This document shows positions 1 to 10,704 of a stretch of DNA of 64,000 nt, piece after piece. Each line of letters opens with the position of its first letter. The first letter of the stretch is position 1. A program made the position numbers and the translations under genes. Source of the stretch: Thalassospira australica. Lineage in GTDB: Bacteria; Pseudomonadota; Alphaproteobacteria; Rhodospirillales; Thalassospiraceae. The notes under the pieces are model-generated. The model was not told the DNA's origin and did no database searches. It saw only the letters and a list, made by a program, of their open reading frames with translations. The stretch spans positions 434,001 through 498,000 of the forward strand of contig NZ_JRJE01000031.1 in assembly GCF_000763295.1 (NCBI RefSeq), in the 5' to 3' direction.

Positions 1-53
1 CGCGGCACGCATGGTGTCTCTGAAGGTTGGGTTTGTGAAGAAAGCACAGCCAT
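1..53 (-). CDS. uppS: Undecaprenyl diphosphate synthase, N-terminal fragment
   Basis: Only the first 17 codons are inside the window. An ATG two bases after the frr stop opens a frame reading MAVLSSQTQPSETPCVP, which looks like the variable N-terminus that precedes the HVAIIMDGNGRWA motif in cis-prenyltransferases. Position after frr is the usual place of uppS in alphaproteobacteria (pyrH-frr-uppS-cdsA), so the identity rests on gene order plus a weak N-terminal resemblance. The enzyme makes the C55 lipid carrier for peptidoglycan. The catalytic motifs lie outside the window. Confidence 0.5.
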   Translation of the reverse strand, partial: MAVLSSQTQPSETPCVP

Positions 54-55
54 AA

Positions 56-619
56 TCAGACTTGCATGATTTCCTGTTCTTTATGCGCAAGCGTCTCATC
101 GATCTCGCCGATGACTTTGTCGGTCAGCTTTTGCACTTCTTTTTCTTCGTTGTGCATCTCGTCTTTGGAGATGTCACCATCCTTTTCCCACTTCTTGAGC
201 TGATCCATACCGTCGCGACGAACGTTGCGCACTGAAACCTTGGCTTGTTCGGCGTATTTACCGGCAACCTTGGAAAGCTCGGCACGGCGTTCTTCATTCA
301 GCGCCGGGATCGGAACACGAACAAGCGTGCCGTCAGCAGCCGGGTTCAACCCCAGGCCGGCTTCACGAATGGCTTTCTCGACGGCCTTAACCATCGTTTT
401 GTCCCAAACCTGAACCGAGAGCATGCGGGATTCCGGAACGCTTACCGAAGCCACCTGGTTAAGCGGGGTCGGGACGCCATAAGCTTCAACCATGACCGGC
501 TCAAGAAGGCTTACACTGGCGCGCCCGGTGCGCAGACCGGTAAATTCCTTGTGCAATACTTCGACAGCCCCTTCCATACGGCGGGACAGGTCTTTTTTTA
601 GGCCAGCAACGTCAGACAC
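56..619 (-). CDS. frr: Ribosome recycling factor
   Basis: This 187-residue cytosolic protein is of normal length for RRF. It acts with EF-G to split the post-termination ribosome. The segment around residues 20-45 ([19 protein letters not shown]) is the typical first long helix and hinge, and the C-terminal helix ([20 protein letters not shown]) completes the three-helix bundle. It lies 2 nt downstream of pyrH and 2 nt upstream of a probable uppS, so it is translated from a pyrH-frr-uppS message. The terminator at 1425-1472 separates this message from rpsB-tsf. Confidence 0.97.
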   Translation of the reverse strand: MSDVAGLKKDLSRRMEGAVEVLHKEFTGLRTGRASVSLLEPVMVEAYGVPTPLNQVASVSVPESRMLSVQVWDKTMVKAVEKAIREAGLGLNPAADGTLVRVPIPALNEERRAELSKVAGKYAEQAKVSVRNVRRDGMDQLKKWEKDGDISKDEMHNEEKEVQKLTDKVIGEIDETLAHKEQEIMQV

Positions 620-621
620 GT

Positions 622-1353
622 TCAGTCTCCATTCGAAATAATCGTAAACGTCCCCTTCGCAGAAACAACGTCTGCAAAGGCACCCGGATTATGCAAAGAA
701 AATACGATAACCGGAATATCATTTTCGCGTGCCAAAGAAATAGCCGATGCGTCCATAACACGCAAATCTTTGGACAAAACTTCCATATAGGTCAGTGCAT
801 CATAACGCTCTGCCGTCGGGTCGGTTTTCGGGTCGGCAGTGTAAACACCATCAACCTGCGTTCCCTTGAGCAGGGCATCGCAGCCCATTTCGACCGCGCG
901 CAAAGCAGCGGCCGTATCGGTCGTGAAGAACGGATTGCCCGTTCCGGCCGCAAAGATAACAACCCGCCCTTTTTCCATGTGGCGCACAGCGCGGCGTCGG
1001 ATATAGGGTTCACAAACAGAGGACATCGGGATTGCAGATTGAACACGGGTCTGAACACCGTGGCGCTCAAGCGCGTTTTGAACCGCGAGCGCATTCATGA
1101 TGGTCGCGAGCATGCCCATGTAGTCGGCTGTAGCACGTTCCATGCCCTGAGAAGCACCCTTGACCCCGCGGAAGATATTTCCCCCGCCAATCACCATGCA
1201 AACTTCGGCACCCATGTCATGAACGGCTTTGATTTCGCTGGCAATCCGGTCAACCGTCTCAGGATCAATACCGTATTGCTGTTTGCCCAAAAGCCCCTCA
1301 CCCGAGAGCTTCAAAAGGACGCGACGAAATTTCAGTTGGCCGTTTTCTGCCAT
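622..1353 (-). CDS. pyrH: UMP kinase
   Basis: A 243-residue hexameric UMP kinase of the amino-acid-kinase fold, converting UMP to UDP for pyrimidine nucleotide synthesis. Visible motifs are the N-terminal [14 protein letters not shown] phosphate-binding strand, GGGNIFRG (about residue 55-62) and the later [17 protein letters not shown] segment. The frame stays open for 42 more codons upstream, but those codons run through the terminator hairpin. The ATG at 1353 has an AAGAGG Shine-Dalgarno 9 nt before it and gives the standard length, so I start there. It is coupled to frr. Confidence 0.95.
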   Translation of the reverse strand: MAENGQLKFRRVLLKLSGEGLLGKQQYGIDPETVDRIASEIKAVHDMGAEVCMVIGGGNIFRGVKGASQGMERATADYMGMLATIMNALAVQNALERHGVQTRVQSAIPMSSVCEPYIRRRAVRHMEKGRVVIFAAGTGNPFFTTDTAAALRAVEMGCDALLKGTQVDGVYTADPKTDPTAERYDALTYMEVLSKDLRVMDASAISLARENDIPVIVFSLHNPGAFADVVSAKGTFTIISNGD

Positions 1354-1424
1354 ATCGTAATGCCTCTTAAATGCCGATGTAACGCATTGCCCTAATTCGG
1401 AAAATGCAAAATTCAGATATAAAA

Positions 1425-1472
1425 AGACCGGCGAGCAACAGGGCGGATATGCGCTGTGGACCTCGCCGGTCT
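1425..1472 (-). terminator. Intrinsic terminator between tsf and pyrH
   Basis: An 11-bp perfect stem (1425-1435 with 1462-1472) closes a 26-nt loop. Read on the minus strand it is followed at once by TTTTTATAT. It ends the rpsB-tsf transcript, so pyrH-frr should have its own promoter within the roughly 70 bp between this hairpin and 1353. Confidence 0.75.
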
Positions 1473-1519
1473 GGATCATACACGAAATGATGGCAAACGC
1501 ACCATTCCGAACAGATGTT

Positions 1520-2443
1520 TTATTTGTTCAGCTGCTCAGCAACTTCGGCAGCAAAGTCTTTGTCTTCTTTCTCGATGCCTTCACCGAGTTCAAAGCGGAC
1601 AAAACCTTTAAGGGTGATCGGCTTGCCAGCTTCTTTGGCAGCGTTTTCAATCACGGTTTTGACTTTGTTTTCGCCGTCAATCACGAAGGTCTGCTCAACC
1701 AGCACAACCTGTTCGTAATATTTACGGATACGACCTTCGATCATCTTTTCGATGATCTCTGGCGGACGACCGGATTCTTTGGCCTGTTCGGTCAGAACAG
1801 TTTTTTCGCGTTCGACCAGTTCCGGGTCAAGATCTTCAATCGTTGCCGAAGCCGGGTTGGTTGCAGCAATGTGCATTGCGATCTGTTTACCCAAGCCTTC
1901 GAGAACGCCAGCATCTGCTTCGGATTCCAGAGCAACCAGAACACCGATCTTACCAAGATCCGGTGCAATTGCCGAATGGACATAAGAGGTGATTGCCCCT
2001 TTTTCGACCGAAAGACCAGCAGAACGACGCAGGGTCATGTTTTCGCCGATGGTGGCGATCATGTGGGTGACCTGCTCTTCGACGTTACGCGAAGTACCCG
2101 GGAAAGCAGCAGCTTTGAGGGTATCGAGGTCGCCGTTTGCAGCCACAGCCTGATTGGCGATTTCGCTAACAAATTTCTGGAAGTCTTCGTTACGCGAAAC
2201 GAAGTCGGTTTCAGCGTTCAGCTCGACAACTGCACCTTTGGTGCCGTCAACAGAAACGGAAACCAGGCCTTCTGCAGCAACGCGGCCAGCTTTTTTGGCA
2301 GCAGCAGCAAGACCTTTGGTACGCAGCCAGTCAACAGCTGCATCAAGGTTACCATCGGTTTCGGAAAGCGCTTTTTTGCAATCCATCATGCCAGCGCCGG
2401 TGGTTTCGCGAAGCTCTTTAACGAGAGCAGCGGTAATAGCCAT
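1520..2443 (-). CDS. tsf: Elongation factor Ts
   Basis: The 307-residue nucleotide-exchange factor for EF-Tu. The N-terminal UBA-like domain ([26 protein letters not shown]) and the [10 protein letters not shown] core motif near residue 80 are both typical. The frame is open for 14 more codons upstream, but the ATG at 2443 gives the canonical MAITA start. It lies downstream of rpsB, as in nearly all bacteria. A GC-rich hairpin lies between the two and may lower tsf relative to rpsB. Confidence 0.97.
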   Translation of the reverse strand: MAITAALVKELRETTGAGMMDCKKALSETDGNLDAAVDWLRTKGLAAAAKKAGRVAAEGLVSVSVDGTKGAVVELNAETDFVSRNEDFQKFVSEIANQAVAANGDLDTLKAAAFPGTSRNVEEQVTHMIATIGENMTLRRSAGLSVEKGAITSYVHSAIAPDLGKIGVLVALESEADAGVLEGLGKQIAMHIAATNPASATIEDLDPELVEREKTVLTEQAKESGRPPEIIEKMIEGRIRKYYEQVVLVEQTFVIDGENKVKTVIENAAKEAGKPITLKGFVRFELGEGIEKEDKDFAAEVAEQLNK

Positions 2444-2484
2444 TTTTAAAGCCCCTAAGTACGCGATCAGGTTAACACCTAACA

Positions 2485-2510
2485 AAACGGCGGCATGCTA
2501 GCCGCCGTTT
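2485..2510 (-). terminator. Attenuator-type hairpin between rpsB and tsf
   Basis: A 10-bp perfect stem (2485-2494 with 2501-2510, AAACGGCGGC/GCCGCCGTTT) with a 6-nt loop. The run after it on the minus strand is only TTTTGTT, so partial termination or mRNA protection is more likely than full termination. Confidence 0.6.
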
Positions 2511-2530
2511 CATCAGGTACAAAATGAAAC

Positions 2531-3310
2531 TTATGCGGAAGCTTCTTCTGCAGCTTCGGAAGCAGCTGCTGCTTCGGCCGGGACATCTTCGGCTTCGCCG
2601 AGGTCTGCGCCTGAAGCAGTCATTTCTTCCTGGATGCCGTCCAGAACAGAACCAACGAACAGATCGCAATACAGCTGAATTGCACGAATCGCGTCATCGT
2701 TGCCCGGAACCGGGAACTGGATGTTTGCCGGATCGGAGTTCGAGTCGAGGATCGCAACAACCGGGATGTTCAGGTTTTTGGCATCCTGAATAGCAAGGGA
2801 TTCTTTGTTGGTGTCGACCACGACGATGATGTCAGGAAGACCACCCATGTCCTTAATACCGCCAAGCGCGCGCTCAAGCTTGTCGCGCGAACGGGTCAGG
2901 TTCAGGATTTCTTTTTTGGTCAGACCTTCTGCACCCGAAGACAGGATTTCTTCCTGTTCTTTGAGGCGTTTGATCGAGTTGGAAACAGTGTTCCAGTTGG
3001 TCAGCATGCCGCCGAGCCAGCGATGGTTCACATAGTACTGACCGCAACGCTTTGCAGCGTCTGCAATGATCGGGGAAGCCTGACGCTTGGTACCGACGAA
3101 GAGAACACGACCACCTGACGCGGTTACGTCACGAACAGCCTGCATCGCACGATGCAGCATCGGGACGGTTTCCTGCAGGTTCAGGATGTGGATGTCGTTG
3201 CGGGCACCAAAGATGTACTGTTTCATCTTCGGGTTCCAACGGCGGGTGTGGTGACCAAAGTGGACACCAGCTTCCATGAGCTGGCGCATGGTAAAGGTTG
3301 GCAAAGCCAT
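2531..3310 (-). CDS. rpsB: 30S ribosomal protein S2
   Basis: This 259-residue small-subunit protein begins [20 protein letters not shown] and contains the [13 protein letters not shown] and GGMLTNWNT motifs of S2. It has an acidic, Ala/Glu-rich C-terminal tail (residues about 235-259), a common alphaproteobacterial extension. The ATG at 3310 is chosen because it gives the family start; the frame upstream is non-conserved. It is the first gene of rpsB-tsf. Confidence 0.97.
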   Translation of the reverse strand: MALPTFTMRQLMEAGVHFGHHTRRWNPKMKQYIFGARNDIHILNLQETVPMLHRAMQAVRDVTASGGRVLFVGTKRQASPIIADAAKRCGQYYVNHRWLGGMLTNWNTVSNSIKRLKEQEEILSSGAEGLTKKEILNLTRSRDKLERALGGIKDMGGLPDIIVVVDTNKESLAIQDAKNLNIPVVAILDSNSDPANIQFPVPGNDDAIRAIQLYCDLFVGSVLDGIQEEMTASGADLGEAEDVPAEAAAASEAAEEASA

Positions 3311-3439
3311 GATAATTCCTACCTTTTTCCGGTTAATACCTCCGCGAAAGGGAATTTCATGCCGACTGCATGAAACACCGGATGGACGAGTTGCCATATG
3401 ACGGCAGTCGCCGCTCTTTCGCGTGCGATGTTCGGGCGG

Positions 3440-3468
3440 GTTTTAATCCCGTCCCGCAAAGAATGCAA
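3440..3468 (-). promoter_or_regulatory. Candidate sigma-70 promoter of rpsB-tsf
   Basis: On the minus strand TTGCAT (3463-3468) is followed 17 bp later by TAAAAC (3440-3445). It lies 130 bp upstream of the rpsB start, leaving a leader long enough for S2 autoregulation, which is known for rpsB in other bacteria. The leader fold was not worked out. Confidence 0.4.
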
Positions 3469-3540
3469 CCCCTAAAATGCGCACAAATGCGCGGTTTTGC
3501 CTGCACCGCCGGGATAGAACGATGCAACCAGATGAAATCA

Positions 3541-6500
3541 TCAGATTTCTTCGGCAAATTCCACACCGGGAATAGAGCCAATTGCCCCAATCAAAGACGG
3601 CCCGACCTTGTAGTTATCTTCAAGTTCGATCTCGGCCATACGTCCGTCATCACACACAGACGACAGGGTAACAAGCCCTCGGCCCTTACCCGCTTTTTCA
3701 AGCAATTGACAAATTTCAGGAACCGGGTCGGGACGGTTCAGTCGAATACGTATCCCTTCTGCAGCGCCGGATACAGCGTGTTCAAGGTCTTCGACCCGCT
3801 GTCCCTGAATGCGCAATTGTCCTTCGCGCATCTCCGCAGAGACGATCAGCAAAACCGGACGCCCCGCATTGATGATTTCCTTATAAGCCGCCCATGCTTC
3901 TGCCCAAAAGGCGACTTCGAAACTGCCGGTCGGGTCCGAGAACATGACAAAGGCGAACTTTGATCCGTTTTTCTTCGAGATCATTTCACGCGCATTGATC
4001 AGCGTCCCTGCCAAACGAATGGCCCCCTTGTTCGATGCACGCATACGGGCGGGCAATTCCTTGATCGGGGCAATACCGATGCGCTGGAGGCTTTTGCCAA
4101 ACGTATCAAGCGGATGGGCCGAGAGATAAAAACCAATGGCCGAAAATTCCTCGGTCAGTTTTTCCATCGGCACCCAATCACGGTCATCGGGCAAACGGAT
4201 CTTGTCTTTGCCAAAGCCGCTGCTATCACCAAACATCGAAATCTGATCGTCGTTGCGCGCATGCATCTCGCGTTGGGCAACGGCAATCACCTTGTCGACG
4301 TTCTCAAACATGACCTTACGGTTACCAGCCAGGCAATCCAGCGCCCCTGCCCGCACAAGGTTTTCAAGCAGACGTTTATTGACCGCGCGGCTGTCAATGC
4401 GCGATGCAAAATCTGTGATGTCTTTAAACGGTCCGTTTGCTTCGCGTTCGGCGACCAGACTTTCCATCGCCGCGTCACCCACATTTCGAACTGCCGCCAG
4501 CGCATAACGGATTTTGCCCACACCATCATGGTTTTCCACCGAAAACGTCACTTGCGAGTTGTTCACGCACGGCGGCAGAATTTCAATTTCCAGACGTTCG
4601 ACTTCTTGCTTGAACACCGCGAGCTTTTCGGTGTTATGCATATCAAGCGTCATGAGGGCAGCCATGAACTCGACGGGATAGTTCGCCTTGAGATATGCCG
4701 TTTGATAGGCAACAAGCGCGTAGGCAGCCGCGTGTGATTTGTTAAAACCGTAAGACGCGAATTTGGCAACCTGATCAAAAATGTCAGATGCCTGCGCCCG
4801 GTCGACACCGTTCTTTTCCGAACCGTCAACAAACAGGCTACGCTGCTTTTCCATTTCCTCGGCGATCTTTTTACCCATGGCGCGGCGCAACAGGTCAGCA
4901 CCGCCAAGCGAATAACCCGCCATGATCTGGGCAAGCTGCATGACCTGTTCCTGATAGATCATGATGCCATAGGTTTCTTCGAGGATCGGCTGCAACATCG
5001 GGTGCATGTAATCAGGTTCTTCCTGACCGTGCTTACGCGCGATGTAATGGGGAATATTATCCATCGGCCCAGGACGATACAGCGCCACAACAGCGATAAT
5101 ATCTTCAAGGGTATCAGGCTTCAGGCCGCGCAATACGTCCTGCATACCTTGGGATTCAAGCTGGAACACCCCGACTGTTTCAGCCGCAGAAAGCAATTTG
5201 AACGAAGGCCTGTCATCAAGCGGAATTGCACTGATATCAAAATCTTGCGGGACGTCTTTACGTTGGCGCATCAACTTGATGGCCTCGATAATCACCGTCA
5301 GCGTTTTCAAGCCAAGGAAGTCAAACTTCACCAGACCGGCATTTTCAACATATTTCATGTTGAACTGGGTCACCGGCATATCAGAGCGCGGATCACGATA
5401 AATCGGGACCAGCTCATCAAGGTCACGGTCGCCGATCACAACCCCCGCCGCGTGGGTCGATGAGTTACGGTAAAGGCCCTCGATCTGCATGGCGATCGAC
5501 AGCAAACGATCAATATCCGGGTCTTCGCGCGCGATGCGGCGAAGGTCCGGTTCCATATCAATGGCTTCTTTCAGCGGGATCGGCTTTGCCGGATCGCCCG
5601 GGATCATTTTACAGATTTTATCGACATAGCCGTAAGGGATGCTCAGCACACGCCCGACGTCACGCACGGCCGCCTTGGCCTGCAGTTTACCAAAGGTAAT
5701 GATCTGTGCGACGCGGTCATGACCGTATTTTTTCTGCACATATTCGATCACCTCACCGCGCCGATCCTGACAGAAATCGACGTCAAAGTCAGGCATGGAC
5801 ACACGTTCCGGATTAAGGAAACGTTCGAACAGCAGCGAGAATCGCAACGGATCAAGATCCGTGATCAACAGCGCATAAGCCACAAGCGAGCCCGCACCGG
5901 AACCACGGCCTGGCCCAACGGGAATTTCGTGATCCTTGGCCCACTGGATAAAATCGGCAACGATCAGGAAGTAACCGGGGAATCCCATCTGATTGATGAT
6001 GCCAAGCTCATAATCAAGACGTTCCCAGTATGGTTTGGCGATCTCTTCCCTGTCGGCGTCAGACATATCGTCAGTATAAACATATTTCTCAAGACGGGCT
6101 TTCAGCCCCTCTTCGGACATGTGACGCAATTCATCGACTTCGGTACGGCCTTCGCCACAATCAAAGGGCGGCAAGATCGGGTCGATCTTTTCAACATGCC
6201 AGGAGCAGCGTTTGGCTATCAAAACCGTATTATCGCAGGCCTCGGGAATGTCGGCGAACAATTCGCGCATTTCGGCCGCGGTCTTGAAACGGTGATCGGG
6301 TGTCAGTTTCCAACGGTCTTCCTGACCAACAACCGCCCCCTGCCCGACACAGATAAACACGTCGTGCGCTTCATACATATCAACCGTGGGGAAATAGCAG
6401 TTATTGGTCGCAACCAACGGCACATCATGGTCATAGGCAAGCTTGACCAGGCCTGGCTCAACCAATTCTTCCAAAGGTTCGCCGTGGCGCTGCAGTTCAA

Positions 6501-7026
6501 TGTAAAGGCGGTTGCCAAAAATGTTCTTGAGCTCGGACAGGCAGCTTTCGGCCTTTTCAACCTGTTCATCCCCCAACAAACGCGCAAGCGGCCCGGTCGG
6601 ACCACCGGTCAAACAAATGATATGTTCACCATGTTCGCGAATATGGTCGTAAAGCGCCTTTGGTTCGCTCCCGGCTTCGGATGTCATGTGCGCACGAGAA
6701 ACAATTTTCAGAAGGTTGAAGTAACCCTCCTTGTTTTGCGCGATCAGCACCAATCGATCCGGCATCGGTTCACGGGCGATCTTGCCAACGACCGGCTTAT
6801 CGCCAAACCGTTCGATGCCCATCTGCACACCCAAAATCGGCTGCACACCGGCACCACTCAGAACGCCGGCAAAATCCAGCGCACCAAACATATTGTCGGT
6901 ATCGGTCATGGCAACGGCAGGCTGGCCGTCATCAGCACAGAGTTTGGCCAGCTCCTTGGTCGTGATGGCACCTTCGGCAAGCGAATAGTTGGTGTGAACA
7001 CGAAGATGGACGAAACCATTTTCCAT
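3541..7026 (-). CDS. dnaE: DNA polymerase III alpha subunit
   Basis: The 1161-residue DnaE1-type replicative polymerase. In order: N-terminal PHP domain (HLRVHTNYSLAEGAI, then AMTDTDNMFG), the polymerase palm with the PDFDVDF aspartate motif near residue 400, fingers and the beta-binding region, and an OB fold near residue 990 (IRLAGTLINAREM). Length matches E. coli DnaE (1160). The ATG at 7026 (MENGFVHLRVHT) is preferred over the upstream in-frame start, which runs through the terminator of the lolCD unit. It sits alone between that terminator and the rpsB promoter region. Confidence 0.97.
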   Translation of the reverse strand: MENGFVHLRVHTNYSLAEGAITTKELAKLCADDGQPAVAMTDTDNMFGALDFAGVLSGAGVQPILGVQMGIERFGDKPVVGKIAREPMPDRLVLIAQNKEGYFNLLKIVSRAHMTSEAGSEPKALYDHIREHGEHIICLTGGPTGPLARLLGDEQVEKAESCLSELKNIFGNRLYIELQRHGEPLEELVEPGLVKLAYDHDVPLVATNNCYFPTVDMYEAHDVFICVGQGAVVGQEDRWKLTPDHRFKTAAEMRELFADIPEACDNTVLIAKRCSWHVEKIDPILPPFDCGEGRTEVDELRHMSEEGLKARLEKYVYTDDMSDADREEIAKPYWERLDYELGIINQMGFPGYFLIVADFIQWAKDHEIPVGPGRGSGAGSLVAYALLITDLDPLRFSLLFERFLNPERVSMPDFDVDFCQDRRGEVIEYVQKKYGHDRVAQIITFGKLQAKAAVRDVGRVLSIPYGYVDKICKMIPGDPAKPIPLKEAIDMEPDLRRIAREDPDIDRLLSIAMQIEGLYRNSSTHAAGVVIGDRDLDELVPIYRDPRSDMPVTQFNMKYVENAGLVKFDFLGLKTLTVIIEAIKLMRQRKDVPQDFDISAIPLDDRPSFKLLSAAETVGVFQLESQGMQDVLRGLKPDTLEDIIAVVALYRPGPMDNIPHYIARKHGQEEPDYMHPMLQPILEETYGIMIYQEQVMQLAQIMAGYSLGGADLLRRAMGKKIAEEMEKQRSLFVDGSEKNGVDRAQASDIFDQVAKFASYGFNKSHAAAYALVAYQTAYLKANYPVEFMAALMTLDMHNTEKLAVFKQEVERLEIEILPPCVNNSQVTFSVENHDGVGKIRYALAAVRNVGDAAMESLVAEREANGPFKDITDFASRIDSRAVNKRLLENLVRAGALDCLAGNRKVMFENVDKVIAVAQREMHARNDDQISMFGDSSGFGKDKIRLPDDRDWVPMEKLTEEFSAIGFYLSAHPLDTFGKSLQRIGIAPIKELPARMRASNKGAIRLAGTLINAREMISKKNGSKFAFVMFSDPTGSFEVAFWAEAWAAYKEIINAGRPVLLIVSAEMREGQLRIQGQRVEDLEHAVSGAAEGIRIRLNRPDPVPEICQLLEKAGKGRGLVTLSSVCDDGRMAEIELEDNYKVGPSLIGAIGSIPGVEFAEEI

Positions 7027-7057
7027 CGGAGCTAGACCTCTGAAATATAATAAAAAT

Positions 7058-7097
7058 GCTGGCAATCTGCAGCCGTGATAGACAGCAGATTGCCAGC
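7058..7097 (-). terminator. Intrinsic terminator after lolD
   Basis: A 13-bp perfect stem (7058-7070 with 7085-7097) with a 14-nt loop, followed on the minus strand by ATTTTTATTATATTTC. It lies 18 nt past the lolD stop and ends the proS-lolC-lolD transcript before dnaE. Confidence 0.75.
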
Positions 7098-7115
7098 TTA
7101 AAGAATTTTGATCGC

Positions 7116-7850
7116 TTAGGAAAGATCAGCCGGATCAAGTTCGATCAAATGACCATCGCGCAGCGTTACCACCCGGTCCATCTGGCGGGCGAGTTCCGGG
7201 TTATGGGTCGCAATCAGCGATGCCAGACCGGTTTCACGCACCAGCGTCATCAACATGCCAAACACCGTATCTGCGGTATGGGGATCAAGGTTACCGGTCG
7301 GTTCATCCGCAAACAAAACGTCCGGCACATTGGCAAGCGCACGGGCAATCGCCACACGCTGCTGTTCCCCGCCGGACAAACGTGCCGGGCGATGTTCAGC
7401 GCGGTTTTCCAGACCAAGGCAGCGCAGCAATTCAAGGGCCCGTTCTTCGGCGTCTGATCGTTTCAAGCCGTTGATCATTTGCGGCATCACGACATTTTCA
7501 ATGGCTGAGAATTCCGGCAGAAGATGATGATACTGATAGACAAACCCGATATGGCTGCGGCGCATTTCAGTACGCGCCAGATCAGACAAATCTGTGCTGC
7601 GCTTGCCACCAATCGACACCAAACCGCCATCAGGTTTTTCAAGCAATCCGGCAATCTGCAACAACGTCGACTTGCCCGCCCCCGATGGACCGACAAGAGC
7701 AACGATTTCACCCTGATGAATTTCAAGGTTAACCGATTTCAGGATTTCAAGTTGATCCGGCCCCTGATTAAAGACGCGGTCAATCTTGTCGAGACGCAGC
7801 ACGACATTGCGCGAGCGTTGCTCTGCTGTGGTTTTCATCACATCACTCAT
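7116..7850 (-). CDS. lolD: Lipoprotein-releasing ABC transporter ATPase LolD
   Basis: This 244-residue ATPase powers release of outer-membrane lipoproteins from the inner membrane to LolA. Walker A is GPSGAGKST, the signature is [15 protein letters not shown] and Walker B reads [13 protein letters not shown], the LolD/MacB/FtsE subgroup. The start at 7850 overlaps the lolC stop by 8 nt (ATGAGTGA), which points to translational coupling. The longer frame to 7910 lies inside lolC and is unlikely. Confidence 0.95.
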   Translation of the reverse strand: MSDVMKTTAEQRSRNVVLRLDKIDRVFNQGPDQLEILKSVNLEIHQGEIVALVGPSGAGKSTLLQIAGLLEKPDGGLVSIGGKRSTDLSDLARTEMRRSHIGFVYQYHHLLPEFSAIENVVMPQMINGLKRSDAEERALELLRCLGLENRAEHRPARLSGGEQQRVAIARALANVPDVLFADEPTGNLDPHTADTVFGMLMTLVRETGLASLIATHNPELARQMDRVVTLRDGHLIELDPADLS

Positions 7851-9093
7851 AACGCAATGCCTCCACCGGATCGAGGCGCGATGCCCGCCACGCAGGATAT
7901 ACCGTGGCAAGGAACGACAAGGTCAAGGACATGATGCAAACCATGACCACTTCGCTGACATCCATGTCGGCGGGAAGTTGCGAGAGGAAATAAATCTCGG
8001 CATTAAACAGGTCAGTCCCCGTCAGTGTTTGGATGAACTGTCGGATGTTTTCGATATTCAGACAGAACAGAACCCCGATGATCAGGCCACTGATCGTGCC
8101 CAGCACCCCGATGGATGCACCAGCCAGGAAGAACACCTTCATGATCGACTGACGGGTCGCCCCCATGGTGCGCAGGATTGCGATATCGCGTCCCTTGTCC
8201 TTAACCAGCATCACCATGCCGGAAATAATGTTAAAGGCCGCCACCAGAATGATCAGGGTCAAGATCAGGAACATGACATTGCGTTCGACCTGAAGCGCAT
8301 TGAAGAACCCGGCATTTGACTGCTGCCAATTCACCAGACGCAGCGGATGTTCTGACAATGCGCCAAGCAGCTCATCCATGGTGTCATCAAGTGACGAGAT
8401 ATCATTCAGCATCACTTCAAAATGGGTGATCTGTTCGGGCAGACGGAAATAGACCTGGGCGGCAGATAACGGCATGAAGATAAAGCCGCTGTCATATTCA
8501 TACATGCCGATATCAAACAGCCCGGCGACTGTATAGGCACGCACACGCGGCACCGAACCAAATGCCGTTACATTCCCCTTGGGCGAGATCAGATTGACAG
8601 TATCGCCAACCCCGACGCCAAGTTTCATGGCAAGGCGCGCGCCCATGATCACTGTATCGTCGCCCTTGAAGTCATCAAGCGATCCGAAAATGATGTTATC
8701 AGCAATGGTTTCACGTTTTTTGACGTCTTCCGGGCGCATGCCGCGCACGATTGCGCCAGAGGCGCGACCATTTTTTGATGCCATGACCTGCCCTTCAACA
8801 ACAGGCACGTTCAGCATAACGTTGCCGTTCTTGGCAATCTCATCTTCGATCTTGGCGTAATCACCAATCCCGCCGTTGCCTTGCGCATAAACTGAAATAT
8901 GCCCATTCAGCCCCAGAATTCGACCAAGAAGTTCCGCACGGAAACCATTCATCACCGACATGACAATGATCAGTGTTGCAACACCCAGCATAATGCCAAG
9001 CAACGAAAAGATGGCGATGACGGAAACAAAGCCTTCCTGCCGACGTGGACGCAGGTAGCGGAAGGCCACCATACGCTCGAACGGACTGAACAT
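7843..9093 (-). CDS. lolC: Lipoprotein-releasing system permease LolC/LolE
   Basis: A 416-residue inner-membrane protein with the MacB/LolC topology: one membrane segment near residues 20-45 ([20 protein letters not shown]), a large periplasmic domain, and three more segments near 270-295, 320-345 and 380-400. Only one such permease is present beside lolD, so it probably forms a LolF-like homodimer, as proposed for alphaproteobacteria with a single gene. The ATG at 9093 has AAGGA about 10 nt upstream; a TTG two codons earlier is too close to that site. Confidence 0.92.
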   Translation of the reverse strand: MFSPFERMVAFRYLRPRRQEGFVSVIAIFSLLGIMLGVATLIIVMSVMNGFRAELLGRILGLNGHISVYAQGNGGIGDYAKIEDEIAKNGNVMLNVPVVEGQVMASKNGRASGAIVRGMRPEDVKKRETIADNIIFGSLDDFKGDDTVIMGARLAMKLGVGVGDTVNLISPKGNVTAFGSVPRVRAYTVAGLFDIGMYEYDSGFIFMPLSAAQVYFRLPEQITHFEVMLNDISSLDDTMDELLGALSEHPLRLVNWQQSNAGFFNALQVERNVMFLILTLIILVAAFNIISGMVMLVKDKGRDIAILRTMGATRQSIMKVFFLAGASIGVLGTISGLIIGVLFCLNIENIRQFIQTLTGTDLFNAEIYFLSQLPADMDVSEVVMVCIMSLTLSFLATVYPAWRASRLDPVEALRYE

Positions 9094-9170
9094 GGGCAAT
9101 CGATCCTTGTGGAAGCGGGTCAGGAAACGGCCTTGGCGATAGCGTGTCTTATCAAGACCGAGAATGGCAA

Positions 9171-9192
9171 CAGGGCAGCCATGGCTGCCCTG
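9171..9192 (-). other. GC-rich hairpin between proS and lolC
   Basis: A perfect inverted repeat (CAGGGCAGCC/GGCTGCCCTG) 14 nt after the proS stop. It has no T-run on either strand, so it is more likely an mRNA 3'-protecting hairpin than a terminator; lolC probably still receives read-through from proS. Confidence 0.5.
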
Positions 9193-9206
9193 CGTCGTAT
9201 TATCTA

Positions 9207-10532
9207 TCAGGCACCGAGCTGATTAAGCGCAGCTTCAAACGTGACTTCTGTTTTCTCGCCCGTTTTACGGTTTTTCAACTCAACCACGCCGTTTTTAAGC
9301 CCCTTCGGACCAATAACGATCTGCCAAGGCAGACCGATCAGATCCATATCGGCAAACTTGCCACCTGCGCGCATATCGCGGTCGTCATAGAGAACCTCGA
9401 TACCGGCATTGTTAAGCTTGTTATAGGCATCTTCACAGGCCGCATCACAGGCATCATCCCCGGTACGCAGGTTGATCAGCCCCACCTTATAGGGGGCAAC
9501 AGCTTCGGGCCAGATGATGCCGTTTTCGTCGTGCGATGCTTCGATCAATGCGCCGACAAGGCGTGACACACCAATGCCATAGGACCCCATCTGTACCGGA
9601 ACTTCGGTGCCATCCGGGCCAAGGACGGTCGCGCCCATCGGTTCGGAATATTTGGCACCAAAGTGGAAGATATGCCCGACTTCGATGCCACGGGTGGTGA
9701 CCAAATCATCACCAAGCGCGGTGACGGTGTCGTTGCTGGCGTCATGCATTTCTTCGGTCGCAGCGTAGTCTTCCAACGTACTCTGCACCCAGTTTTCAAG
9801 ACCGGTGCGATCATTCAGATCAACACCCTTGCCGGTCAGATCCTTTTCAAGCCACTTCTTGTCGCAGAAGACTTCGCTTTCGCCGGTTTCGGCCAAAACA
9901 ATGAACTCATGGCTAAGGTCGCCGCCAATCGGGCCGGTATCGGCCACCATCGGGATAGCCTTGACACCCAAACGGGTGAAAGTCCGGCAATAGGCCAGGA
10001 AAATCTTGTTATAGGTGTGACGCGCGCTTTCGTAATCAATGTCGAACGAATAAGCGTCTTTCATATAAAATTCGCGACCGCGCATCACGCCAAAACGCGG
10101 GCGGATTTCGTCACGAAACTTCCACTGAATATGATAAAGCAACTGCGGCAACTGTTTGTAGGAGCGCACATCCTTGCGGAAGATATCGGTGATGGCTTCT
10201 TCGTTGGTCGGGCCAAACAGCATCTTGCGATCATGACGGTCCGTGATGCGCAGCATCTCAAGACCATAATCATCATAACGCCCACTTTCCTGCCACAGCT
10301 CGGCAGGTTGAATGGTTGGCATCAGAAGCTCGTTAAAGCCGATCCTGTCCTGTTCTTCACGAACGATCTGTTCGATCTTTTTAAGAACACGGTGACCAAG
10401 TGGCAGCCAAGAATAGATCCCTGCGGTGAGCTGGCGCACCATACCGGCACGCAGCATCAGACGATGGGAAGCAATCTGTGCTTCCGACGGGGTTTCCTTC
10501 AAGGTCGGCAGGAAGAACTGGGAAAGACGCAT
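9207..10532 (-). CDS. proS: Prolyl-tRNA synthetase, short form
   Basis: A 441-residue class II aminoacyl-tRNA synthetase charging tRNA-Pro. Motif 2 is clear in [20 protein letters not shown], followed by the catalytic core and an anticodon-binding domain at the C-terminus. E. coli ProRS has 572 residues because of the INS editing domain between motifs 2 and 3. Here the chain runs from DAYSFD to [11 protein letters not shown] with no room for it, the alphaproteobacterial form, which needs a free-standing YbaK/ProX-type editor. The ATG at 10532 has GAGG upstream. Confidence 0.95.
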   Translation of the reverse strand: MRLSQFFLPTLKETPSEAQIASHRLMLRAGMVRQLTAGIYSWLPLGHRVLKKIEQIVREEQDRIGFNELLMPTIQPAELWQESGRYDDYGLEMLRITDRHDRKMLFGPTNEEAITDIFRKDVRSYKQLPQLLYHIQWKFRDEIRPRFGVMRGREFYMKDAYSFDIDYESARHTYNKIFLAYCRTFTRLGVKAIPMVADTGPIGGDLSHEFIVLAETGESEVFCDKKWLEKDLTGKGVDLNDRTGLENWVQSTLEDYAATEEMHDASNDTVTALGDDLVTTRGIEVGHIFHFGAKYSEPMGATVLGPDGTEVPVQMGSYGIGVSRLVGALIEASHDENGIIWPEAVAPYKVGLINLRTGDDACDAACEDAYNKLNNAGIEVLYDDRDMRAGGKFADMDLIGLPWQIVIGPKGLKNGVVELKNRKTGEKTEVTFEAALNQLGA

Positions 10533-10704
10533 CAATGCCTCGTGATGATCAAATCTGAATATTTGGACGTTTCATTTACCTTGCCCGGAAAATGCGACAG
10601 AGCAGCCCGAAACGCAAGCCGGAACTTGCGTTATGTCATCTGACAGTGGTTAGGGTTCAATGATGGCAAAACTGCGATGGATTTCCTGACAAGCCCGAGC
10701 ACGC

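Noticed and set aside
1487-2449. Long plus-strand frame opposite tsf
   Set aside because: Shadow of tsf on the antisense strand; the Phe/Asn-rich product is typical of antisense reading of a conserved gene. The same applies to the long frames opposite dnaE, tig, clpX and nuoL.
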